Below are positions 1 to 6,353 of a DNA stretch of 6,353 bases, piece after piece. The stretch lies in NCBI GenBank assembly GCA_029259835.1, contig JAJDEL010000322.1, positions 1 to 6,353 on the forward strand, in the 5' to 3' direction. Source of the stretch: Planctomicrobium sp. (GTDB taxonomy: Bacteria; Planctomycetota; Planctomycetia; Planctomycetales; Planctomycetaceae). The notes under the pieces were generated by a model that searched no databases, had not been told where the DNA came from, and was given only the letters and a program-made list of their open reading frames with translations. The position numbers and the translations under genes were made by a program. Each line of letters starts with the position of its first letter. Within the stretch, counting starts at the first letter, position 1.

Positions 1-407
1 CTCACTGGGATACTTCTGGCAATCTCAAGACCATGGAGATCGGTCTGGCGACTTTGCGACGAGACGGCTTCGGCTACTTGTCGGCTCAGGAAGAAGATAA
101 TGACGCCGAGTTCATTACCGATTTTTTCGAAATTGATAAGACCGAAAAAATTCACCTGAATGTCTCGGGAGTTTCGCCCGACGCACCGCTGATCGTAGAA
201 TTGCTGGATCATCGAGCACAACCGATACCGGAATGCTCTGCGAAGGTTTCCACCAACGGCCTCCGCGTTCGCGTCGTCTGGCCAAAGCCTGCGACCGCCG
301 GTCCGAAACTGGCTTTGAGAGTTCGCTACCCCACTGGCAGTTCGGCACACATTTATGCAGTTTACGTCGGGAAACAGAGTCCCGTCCAGCCAAATAGAAA
401 GGATTGA
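1..407 (+). CDS. 3' end of a glycoside hydrolase/sialidase-like protein (C-terminal beta-rich domain), 5'-partial
   Basis: The reading frame that begins at base 3 is open from the window edge to TGA at 405-407, so the gene starts upstream and the ATG at 33 is most likely internal. About 134 residues are visible. They open with an H-W-D-T-S-G-N-L stretch, then I-G-L-A-T-L-R-R-D-G-F-G-Y-L, then alternating hydrophobic beta-strand-like segments (I-V-E-L-L-D, L-R-V-R-V-V-W, L-A-L-R-V-R-Y, I-Y-A-V-Y-V). The I-G-L-A-T-L-R-x-D-G-F block followed by a V-E-L-x-D...P-I segment resembles the C-terminal domain of planctomycete proteins annotated as glycosyl hydrolase family 32-like or sialidase/BNR-like. 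That is a resemblance from memory; no catalytic part is visible. The highly charged tail (P-N-R-K-D) fits a natural end. It sits directly upstream of the peptidase-esterase gene, consistent with one operon. The coding call is firm; the family assignment is tentative. Confidence 0.72.
   Translation, partial: HWDTSGNLKTMEIGLATLRRDGFGYLSAQEEDNDAEFITDFFEIDKTEKIHLNVSGVSPDAPLIVELLDHRAQPIPECSAKVSTNGLRVRVVWPKPATAGPKLALRVRYPTGSSAHIYAVYVGKQSPVQPNRKD
398..403 (+). promoter_or_regulatory. Shine-Dalgarno-like AAAGGA for the peptidase-esterase gene
   Basis: AAAGGA lies inside the last codons of the upstream gene. It is 9 bases before ATG 413, only 3 before ATG 407, and abuts TTG 404. The spacing favours ATG 413 as the start; ATG 407, which overlaps the upstream TGA as TGATG and would allow coupled re-initiation, is the alternative. 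Confidence 0.6.
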
Positions 408-412
408 TGAAC

Positions 413-2962
413 ATGAATTTTCACACCTTAGTTCGGCCCCTATCATTGAGTCGTCAAATCCTGGCACCGGGCCTCCAACTTCTTGTCGTTCTTTCTGTGG
501 TGGCAACCGTACAGGCACAGGAGAAGCCGCTTTCGTATGCACCACAGCATCGCCTGACGTGGGAGGAATATGAAGGCACATTGCGATTTTGGAAAAGCAC
601 TTACCCTCAGTGGGTCACTCTTCAGTCGCGAGGAATCAGCGGGCAGAACATGCCCGTATACCTGCTCAAAATCACGGACAGTTCCGTGCCGGATACAGAT
701 AAACAAATCTGCCTGATCACCACCTTACATTGCGGACCGGAGCGAACCGGAACATCGGGAGCGATGGCTTTTGCCGAGTGGATGCTGAGCGATGGTCCCT
801 TGGCGGTGGAGACTCGCCGCAGACAGATCGTTCTCATCATGCCGGTCGTGAACCCTCTATCGCTGTTTCACACGGACCGCTGGCGCAATGAACATGGCGT
901 CGATCCGTATGTCGGACTGGGACTTAAGGGCAAGGTCTGGGATGTGAAAACATTATCGATTCGCAATCCTAAGGAAGCACCTGAATTGGTGGGCGTGCTT
1001 TCTGTGGTCGATGAATACCAACCAGAAATTCATGCTGACTTTCACGGGACAGGTCTTCAGGAATACGCATCGAATCAACTTGGTACTCGGCGGACCTACC
1101 ACGGCCAAATCATGACAGAGATCACTGGGAGTGCGTATTCCAACTACGCCCTACGACCCTGGGATTGGCGCGTGACCGAAGCAATGATCGACGCGGGCAA
1201 CGCAGCCGGATTTCCCTCAGATCGATTCGAGGCAGATGCGCAGCGCACGTTCTGGGGTGCGGAGTTGGCTCCGTTGGGAAAGAAACTGTGGCACGGTATG
1301 CCAATGTTCTATTCGCAACACTATTCCTATGCGAAATACCACACGATGGTCTGCACGCAAGAGGTCGCGTGGGAGCAAAGCGTTGTTGAACGAATGAAAG
1401 GACTTCTGCGCATCGGCAACAAGGTATGGAATGACGAGCGTCAGCCGAGCTATCCGGTCAACCGGATGAAACATTTCGTCGGTCACTTTGTCACCGCGTA
1501 TGGAAACACGGCGACCGAACGACGCAAGAGTCGCGTTGAGTTATGGTCAAAACAAGGAACTTTCGCACTCGGGTTTATGTATCCGCAGACCGATGGTCGC
1601 GAGAGTCTGGTTTGTGCAACCACGGCTGCAGCGAAACAGGCCGTTGCCGCAGAGAATCTTCGTGAGTTGCAAATTCGATTGCACGATCAATTCGGAGATG
1701 ACTCACAGAACATCAGGCAGTTCATTGAAGCCGGCCCGGAGATCAAACTGGCCATGGGCACACCCAGTTCGCAATTGCTTGCTGCAAAAAAAAGCGATGA
1801 CGTAAAAATTGAGAACGGCATCAGCTTCCGTCTGCGCCTGCCTTACCGCAAGCCAGCTCAGCTCAAAGTGCAACTCAATGGACAAACTCTGAAACCCAGC
1901 ACTACGGATGGTTACGAAAGCTGGTTCGCCGATGGTCACACGCAAGTGCATGTCAATGTGCCACCAGCAAAGGCCAGTCAAACAGAACTCTATTTCATTA
2001 CCTGTGCCTACACACCGGACGAAGTTCGTCCCACCGGCTGGATGCCCCCCGCTGCCGTGCAAAAACGATTTGCGACGGCCAAAGCAGATGCCGCACCGGC
2101 TACCTTCACTGACCTGCCATATGGAAAACATTTTCGTCAAACAATGGATGTCTGGTTGGCACAATCAGAGAAACCGACCCCTCTTGTTTTTTACCTCCAC
2201 GGTGGCGGCTGGGCGGCCCAAGACAAGACAGATATTCATCAGCACCTCGACGTGCGTGCTTTTCTGAAAGCCGGCATCTCCGTCGCATCCGTGAACTACC
2301 GCCTGCTACAAGATGCGAATGCCACAAATGTGACCCCGCCTCTACAATGGCCATTGAATGATGCCGCACGTGCGCTGCAGTTTTTGCGTTCAAAAGCTGA
2401 TGATTGGAAGATCGACAAGAACCGCATTGGTGCCTGCGGAGTCAGTGCTGGCGGATGCTCCTCGCTCTGGTTGGCCCTGCATGATGATATGGCTGAGCCG
2501 CAAAGCGACGATCTCATTGCCCGCGAATCGACGCGACTCTTGTGTGCCGCTGTAAAAGCTCCGCAAACCTCGCTCGACCCGCGGCAACTACGCGAATGGA
2601 TTCCGAACTACGAATACGGAGGCAAGGCGTTCGGATTTTCAGGCGCAACTCGTCAGGATTCATTCGCGCCTTATCTCGCCGCGAGAGACTCAATTCTTCA
2701 GTACATCCAGCGTTATTCTCCGATTGAACACGCAAGCAAAGACGACCCTCTGATATTCATGGAATTTCCTGTACAAGACCAAGCACCTATTCCCGGAGAA
2801 GAACAGACCGACGCCACGCACTCGGCAGTATCCGGCCTCATGCTGCAACGAAAGTTGCAGTCACTGGGAATCGAGTCGGAACTGCGATATCGAGGAGATG
2901 GCAAAACGGACAACGCCAGTATGCAGAAATTCTTGACGATCCAGCTGAAGCAGGAGCAATAG
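413..2962 (+). CDS. Exported M14 zinc-peptidase-like / alpha-beta hydrolase esterase fusion protein
   Basis: About 849 residues from ATG 413, chosen because AAAGGA is well spaced; ATG 407 would add two residues. Residues 1-35 form a signal peptide with a hydrophobic core (L-Q-L-L-V-V-L-S-V-V-A) and a likely cut after V-Q-A. Residues about 45-340 look like a peptidase M14 (zinc carboxypeptidase) domain: zinc-site candidates H106 and E110 in H-C-G-P-E-R-T-G, H211 in D-F-H-G-T-G, and a candidate catalytic Glu, E317, in C-T-Q-E-V-A-W-E. A less conserved, partly beta-rich segment follows (about 380-545). Residues about 560-849 form an alpha/beta hydrolase of the BD-FAE/hormone-sensitive-lipase style: H-G-G-G-W oxyanion motif at 596-600, nucleophile S678 in G-V-S-A-G-G, and D789 as a possible acid. 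Oddities: zinc spacing is H-x3-E rather than H-x2-E, the substrate-binding Asn-Arg pair of classical carboxypeptidases is not seen after G-V-D, and no late catalytic His is obvious. It probably acts outside the cytoplasm to remove peptidyl and acyl groups; the substrate is unknown. Confidence 0.88.
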   Translation: MNFHTLVRPLSLSRQILAPGLQLLVVLSVVATVQAQEKPLSYAPQHRLTWEEYEGTLRFWKSTYPQWVTLQSRGISGQNMPVYLLKITDSSVPDTDKQICLITTLHCGPERTGTSGAMAFAEWMLSDGPLAVETRRRQIVLIMPVVNPLSLFHTDRWRNEHGVDPYVGLGLKGKVWDVKTLSIRNPKEAPELVGVLSVVDEYQPEIHADFHGTGLQEYASNQLGTRRTYHGQIMTEITGSAYSNYALRPWDWRVTEAMIDAGNAAGFPSDRFEADAQRTFWGAELAPLGKKLWHGMPMFYSQHYSYAKYHTMVCTQEVAWEQSVVERMKGLLRIGNKVWNDERQPSYPVNRMKHFVGHFVTAYGNTATERRKSRVELWSKQGTFALGFMYPQTDGRESLVCATTAAAKQAVAAENLRELQIRLHDQFGDDSQNIRQFIEAGPEIKLAMGTPSSQLLAAKKSDDVKIENGISFRLRLPYRKPAQLKVQLNGQTLKPSTTDGYESWFADGHTQVHVNVPPAKASQTELYFITCAYTPDEVRPTGWMPPAAVQKRFATAKADAAPATFTDLPYGKHFRQTMDVWLAQSEKPTPLVFYLHGGGWAAQDKTDIHQHLDVRAFLKAGISVASVNYRLLQDANATNVTPPLQWPLNDAARALQFLRSKADDWKIDKNRIGACGVSAGGCSSLWLALHDDMAEPQSDDLIARESTRLLCAAVKAPQTSLDPRQLREWIPNYEYGGKAFGFSGATRQDSFAPYLAARDSILQYIQRYSPIEHASKDDPLIFMEFPVQDQAPIPGEEQTDATHSAVSGLMLQRKLQSLGIESELRYRGDGKTDNASMQKFLTIQLKQEQ

Positions 2963-2964
2963 GA
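2952..2964 (+). promoter_or_regulatory. Shine-Dalgarno-like region for the SGNH hydrolase gene
   Basis: AGGAG at 2952-2956 overlaps the final codons of the upstream gene and lies 12 bases before ATG 2969. A second, shorter AGGA at 2961-2964 overlaps the TAG stop and lies 4 bases before it. Neither spacing is ideal, so translational coupling across the 6-base gap is plausible. Confidence 0.4.
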
Positions 2965-2968
2965 CACC

Positions 2969-4705
2969 ATGAAATACCTCTACTCATTCGCAGCCGTATT
3001 TGTGTTGCTGGCAACTCGTTGTTACTCCGATGAGAAGCCGGCTCCACCTTTGGACAGCCCTGTTCTCGAGAAGGGCATTGTTGGCTTGTGGCTGATGGGG
3101 CAATCTCTATGCGACGGTAGCGAGTCTTTACCACTCGTCACGCCAACCGATCATGGATGGGGAAACTACAGGTTCAAACGTGGGGTGCGCACCTGGGCCT
3201 ACGGAAACCATTGCGATAAGCCAGAAGAACGATCAAATGAGCAATTCGCTTTCGTTCCTCTCACTGCAACGACAAATGGCGGACTGGGGGAAACAATCGC
3301 CAACGGCCTCGCAGATCATTTAAAGTCCGCCGCATTCGGTTCTCATCACAATGACACTAAGCGGGAAGCAGAAGCTCCTCACTTTCTGACCACATATGCG
3401 GGCCAGGGAGGGCGTTTCATTGATGAGCTTTCCTCGATTGATCAATCCACTGACGTCCGTACCCCAGCCTCTCGACGGCATGGCGGCGGCTACTACCAAA
3501 CCAGTCTCGACGACGCTCGCCGTGCCACAGTTCAAGCTAAAGCGATGGGCAAAGACTTTACAATCGCCGCATTGATCTGGATGCAAGGTGAAGCGAATGG
3601 CGGCCCAGCCGGTGGCATTGTGCCAAATCGATGGGGGAAAGAACTCAAGCGACCTGCAGGACAGGAATGGTACCGCGACCGACTGATCGATTACCGAAAG
3701 AAATGGTCTCACGACCTGCAGGCGATCACCGGACAATCCGGAGAAATTCCGATGTTCACCTATCAGACACTAGGCCCGGCTGGCGAAGCTCAGCTGATGG
3801 CAGCAGACCGCGACCCCAACATCACGATGGTCGGTCCCCACTACATGGTTCCGAGTGCTATCAACAGTCGCTATGCGGGAAGGTATGGTGATCCGATTCA
3901 CATGTCAGCAGACGGCGAACGCTGGTACGGCGAACAGGTTGCCAAAGTCGTTCATCGCGTCCTTCGGGAAGGTGAAGATTGGCAGCCTCTACGTCCCCGA
4001 AAAGTATGGATCGCACCTGCTCGGACCAGCGTGTTGGTGGACTTTCAGGTTCCTCGCCCTCCTCTGGTTTTGGATCAGACGTTTCTTCCTCGCGAACAGT
4101 ATTCGATGGATGATGGTTTCCATTCGCTCTACGGGTTCCAAATCCGAGACGCAGCCCGAGCGGTCTCAGGGATCACGGCTGTCGAAATCGAATCGCCAAC
4201 GCTCATTCGAATCCAGTTGACGGCACCTCTAAAAGAAGATGCACAATACACGCTTAGTTACGGCCTGCCCTACGCCGGTCAAGTCGGGACAATTGCCGGC
4301 ATCCGAAAAGGCCCTGCGGTTGCCGATCAGTCAACAACCGAACTGCTCATTGACGGAAACGTCGGTCGTCAATTGAAACTACTGATCGCCGAAGGAGCAT
4401 TTCATGTGACAAACATGCTGACCGGCGATGCTTACGCGCGAGTCCCGGTTCGCTACGTTAACAAAGAAGATGAAATCACCGTGCTCCGCTTCGAAAATCG
4501 CGAACGCCGCAATAACACGGACTTTGCCGTGGGGCAAACGCTCACCACATTGCGTCCTTTTTCATACGGAAACTTGAGAGATTCGGATCCAGAGAAGGCA
4601 ATCTATCGGTTCGCCGACCCAGCCTATGGCACCCGTGTCGGCCAATTCTATCCGTTGTGGAACTGGTGCGTTCTCTTCAATCAATTTCCCATTTCAGAAC
4701 GATGA
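2969..4705 (+). CDS. Exported SGNH hydrolase, sialate O-acetylesterase (SASA)-like, with C-terminal extension
   Basis: 578 residues. Residues 1-20 are a signal peptide (hydrophobic Y-S-F-A-A-V-F-V-L-L-A, likely cut after C-Y-S); Cys18 is preceded by A-T-R, so it does not make a lipobox. The catalytic domain spans roughly 35-335. It has block I G-L-W-L-M-G-Q-S-L with nucleophile S46, the SASA hallmark W-M-Q-G-E at 204-208, and the C-terminal catalytic dyad in D-P-I-H (D308, H311). These features match the carbohydrate esterase/SASA superfamily, whose members remove O-acetyl groups from sugars such as sialic acid or xylan; the true substrate here cannot be told. Residues about 340-578 form an extension with beta-strand-like segments that ends in Y-P-L-W-N-W-C-V-L-F, a tail I associate with planctomycete proteins of this type. 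At 578 residues it is long for a single SASA domain, because of this extension. It starts 6 bases after the peptidase-esterase gene and ends 18 bases before the next, so it is very likely co-transcribed. All catalytic residues appear intact. Confidence 0.88.
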   Translation: MKYLYSFAAVFVLLATRCYSDEKPAPPLDSPVLEKGIVGLWLMGQSLCDGSESLPLVTPTDHGWGNYRFKRGVRTWAYGNHCDKPEERSNEQFAFVPLTATTNGGLGETIANGLADHLKSAAFGSHHNDTKREAEAPHFLTTYAGQGGRFIDELSSIDQSTDVRTPASRRHGGGYYQTSLDDARRATVQAKAMGKDFTIAALIWMQGEANGGPAGGIVPNRWGKELKRPAGQEWYRDRLIDYRKKWSHDLQAITGQSGEIPMFTYQTLGPAGEAQLMAADRDPNITMVGPHYMVPSAINSRYAGRYGDPIHMSADGERWYGEQVAKVVHRVLREGEDWQPLRPRKVWIAPARTSVLVDFQVPRPPLVLDQTFLPREQYSMDDGFHSLYGFQIRDAARAVSGITAVEIESPTLIRIQLTAPLKEDAQYTLSYGLPYAGQVGTIAGIRKGPAVADQSTTELLIDGNVGRQLKLLIAEGAFHVTNMLTGDAYARVPVRYVNKEDEITVLRFENRERRNNTDFAVGQTLTTLRPFSYGNLRDSDPEKAIYRFADPAYGTRVGQFYPLWNWCVLFNQFPISER

Positions 4706-4712
4706 ATATCTC

Positions 4713-4719
4713 AAAGGAG
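4713..4719 (+). promoter_or_regulatory. Strong Shine-Dalgarno AAAGGAG for the amidohydrolase-aminotransferase gene
   Basis: AAAGGAG lies in the 18-base gap, 4 bases before ATG 4724. It is the best ribosome binding site in the window and fixes the start of the downstream frame. Confidence 0.7.
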
Positions 4720-4723
4720 TGAC

Positions 4724-6353
4724 ATGAGTACCGCACCTGAAATTAATCCATACGTCTGGGCAACCGTCGGCGACGATGATCTTGATCTATGGAATCGATA
4801 CCTCAAAGAATTCGTCCCTCCCGACTCCTTCGATGCACATGCTCATCTGTGGCGTGTGGAAGACCTGGGATCTCCGACGCCCGCGCTTGCGGGTGCGGGA
4901 CCGGCGGAAGCGACACGGGAGATCTACGACGAACGTATGTCGATGTGGATGCCGAATCGTTGCCCGTCCGGCGGGCTGTTTTTTCCGTTTCCAACACGCT
5001 CTCTTCAGGTGGATGCGGCCAATCGCTTTCTGGCTGATCAAATGAAGACCGATTCAGATTCACGAGGGCTGATGATCGTCACACCGCGACAGGAGCCAGC
5101 GGACGTTGAACGGCAGGTCGTCGACGACGGCTTCGTCGGCTTTAAAGTTTATCATCTCTTTGCTGATCGCGAAGATACGCTGTTCGCACCGACAGAGGAA
5201 TTCATCCCGGAATGGGCGTGGGAAATCGCTGATCGCCGTGGTCTGGTCATCATGCTTCACATGGTTCTGCCGCGCGCCTTGGCGGAACCCGCCAACCAGT
5301 CGTACATTCGCAGCCATTGTCAGCGATACCCTGGCGCAAAGCTAATTCTCGCCCACGCGGCGCGCGGATTCTGCGGACGCCATACCGTTGAAGGCATTGA
5401 TTCATTACGCGGGCTGGACAACGTCTTCTTCGACACATCAGCGGTTTGCGAACCGGAGGCGTTCGAAGCCATTTTGAAGACGTTTGGTCCGACGCGTCTC
5501 TTCTTCGGCGCCGACTTTTGTGTGACCGAAATGCGCAGCCGGTGCGTCAATCTGGCCGATGGATTCTTGTGGCTCGATGAAATCAAACCAGACTTCAGCC
5601 GCTCACGTTTCGCCAGGCCAACACTGCTGGGTCTCGAGTCGTTACTGGCGCTCAAGCAGGCGTGTAAGAATCAGCATTTGACCGATAGTGATGTCGAAGA
5701 GGTGTTCTGCCTCGGTGCACGGCGAATGCTCGGACTGCCGCTACCACGAAGTATGCCGGATGTGCAGGCGACTTACCGTGAAGCCAAAACGATCATCCCC
5801 GGTGGTACGCAACTTCTCAGCAAGCGACCGGAAATGTTCGCACCCGACCAGTGGCCTGCCTACTATCGCGAAGCCCGCGGCTGCGAGGTCATCGACATCG
5901 AGGGCAACCGGTTCATCGACATGAGCTTGGGCGGGATCCTCTCCACGATTCTCGGTTACAGCGACCCAGACGTGAACGCCGCCGTCATGCGTCGCGTGAG
6001 TCTCGGTGCAATGTCCACGCTGCAAACAACCGACGAAGTCGAACTGGCGAAGCTGTTGATGGAAATTCATCCCTGGGCACACAACGCACGGTTCACCCGG
6101 GCTGGCGGCGAATCAATGGCTGTTGCCGTTCGAATTGCGCGCGCATTCACTGGTCGCGACAAAATTGCGATATGTGGCTACCACGGCTGGCATGACTGGT
6201 ATCTGTCAGCGAATCTTTCTCAGCACGGTGCAGAGGAAAAAACAGATCAACTCGACGGTCACCTGTTGCCCGGACTCGAACCACGCGGTGTCCCGACAAG
6301 TTTATCCGGCAGCGCGCTCACGTTTCACTACAACAATCTGGACGAACTGGATG
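4724..6353 (+). CDS. Amidohydrolase-2 / class III PLP aminotransferase fusion, 3'-partial
   Basis: I read the frame codon by codon from ATG 4724 and found no stop up to the window edge: 543 complete codons. The start is set by AAAGGAG 4 bases upstream. There is no signal peptide, so it is probably cytoplasmic. Residues about 30-340 are a complete amidohydrolase-2 (PF04909-type) metal-dependent TIM barrel: D-A-H-A-H-L-W with H39/H41, G-F-K-V-Y with K141, H179 in I-M-L-H-M, H211 in L-I-L-A-H-A, and D264 in F-F-G-A-D-F. Such enzymes hydrolyse amides or lactones or decarboxylate. From about 347 a class III aminotransferase of the glutamate-1-semialdehyde aminomutase type begins: I-P-G-G at 358-361, an I-D-I-E-G-N-R-F-I-D segment near 390-400, G-G-E at 461-463 in the phosphate-loop position, A-R-A-F-T-G-R-D-K at 472-480, and Y-H-G-W-H-D-W at 486-492. 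The PLP lysine and an estimated 230 or so further residues lie beyond the window. Unfused relatives of the second half occur, as I recall, in surface-polysaccharide gene sets. The substrate is unknown. Residues about 48-66, rich in Ala, Pro and Gly, look like a variable loop. Confidence 0.87.
   Translation, partial: MSTAPEINPYVWATVGDDDLDLWNRYLKEFVPPDSFDAHAHLWRVEDLGSPTPALAGAGPAEATREIYDERMSMWMPNRCPSGGLFFPFPTRSLQVDAANRFLADQMKTDSDSRGLMIVTPRQEPADVERQVVDDGFVGFKVYHLFADREDTLFAPTEEFIPEWAWEIADRRGLVIMLHMVLPRALAEPANQSYIRSHCQRYPGAKLILAHAARGFCGRHTVEGIDSLRGLDNVFFDTSAVCEPEAFEAILKTFGPTRLFFGADFCVTEMRSRCVNLADGFLWLDEIKPDFSRSRFARPTLLGLESLLALKQACKNQHLTDSDVEEVFCLGARRMLGLPLPRSMPDVQATYREAKTIIPGGTQLLSKRPEMFAPDQWPAYYREARGCEVIDIEGNRFIDMSLGGILSTILGYSDPDVNAAVMRRVSLGAMSTLQTTDEVELAKLLMEIHPWAHNARFTRAGGESMAVAVRIARAFTGRDKIAICGYHGWHDWYLSANLSQHGAEEKTDQLDGHLLPGLEPRGVPTSLSGSALTFHYNNLDELD

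Noticed and set aside
33..35. ATG at 33 as the true start of the first gene.
   Set aside because: The frame is open upstream to the window edge with protein-like sequence matching the domain, and there is no Shine-Dalgarno sequence before it, so the gene is a 3' fragment.
121..151. Perfect 9-base inverted repeat (ATTTTTTCG at 121-129 and CGAAAAAAT at 143-151) with a 13-base loop.
   Set aside because: It is A/T-rich, lies well inside the coding part of the first gene, and has no terminator-like GC stem followed by a T run. Likely chance.
404..406. TTG at 404 as the start of the peptidase-esterase gene.
   Set aside because: It directly abuts the AAAGGA with no spacing, and two better-placed ATGs follow within nine bases.
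2969..3028. Lipoprotein signal (Cys18) for the SGNH hydrolase.
   Set aside because: The residues before Cys are A-T-R, which do not fit a lipobox. An ordinary signal peptidase I site after C-Y-S fits better.
4878..4895. GC-rich hairpin (CCCGC-GCTT-GCGGG core at 4880-4893, extendable by two pairs including a G-T).
   Set aside because: It falls in the Ala/Pro/Gly-rich loop of the amidohydrolase coding frame, with no T run after it. Codon composition explains it.
4787..5317. Several overlapping open frames on both strands across this stretch.
   Set aside because: They are shadows of the long + strand frame from 4724. None has a good ribosome binding site or recognisable protein motifs, whereas the 4724 frame shows a full amidohydrolase motif set.

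Overview
The window is a tightly packed, single-strand (+) run of four genes and is almost entirely coding. Base composition is moderate (mid-50s %GC by eye). The set of secreted, multidomain peptidase/esterase proteins, including an SGNH/sialate-O-acetylesterase-like protein ending in a Trp-Asn-Trp-containing tail, resembles catabolic loci of Planctomycetes (Pirellulales/Rhodopirellula type). That taxonomic call is inferred from protein style only; no marker gene is present.

Layout: (1) bases 1-407 hold the 3' end of a gene that begins upstream, encoding a C-terminal beta-rich domain like those at the end of planctomycete glycoside-hydrolase/sialidase-like proteins. (2) 413-2962 encodes an exported two-enzyme protein: an N-terminal M14 zinc-peptidase-like domain and a C-terminal alpha/beta-hydrolase esterase domain. 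(3) 2969-4705 encodes an exported SGNH hydrolase of the sialate O-acetylesterase (SASA) type with a C-terminal extension. (4) 4724 to the window end is one uninterrupted frame (543 codons visible, no stop) encoding a cytoplasmic amidohydrolase-2 TIM-barrel fused to a class III, glutamate-1-semialdehyde-aminomutase-like, PLP aminotransferase that is cut off by the window edge.

Gaps between genes are 5, 6 and 18 bases (or a one-base stop/start overlap at the first junction, depending on the start chosen), with Shine-Dalgarno-like sequences at the junctions. The genes are therefore probably one transcription unit whose promoter lies upstream of the window. No terminator, promoter, tRNA/rRNA, CRISPR or mobile element was found.

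As a working idea only: the exported proteins (glycan-binding or glycosidase-like, peptidase-esterase, O-acetylesterase) could strip acyl, peptide or sugar groups from a decorated external polymer, and the cytoplasmic fusion enzyme could process an imported amide- or lactone-containing and amino/oxo product. The substrate cannot be read from the sequence. The most notable items are the two domain fusions, the atypical M14 motifs, and an A8 tract at the domain linker of the peptidase-esterase.
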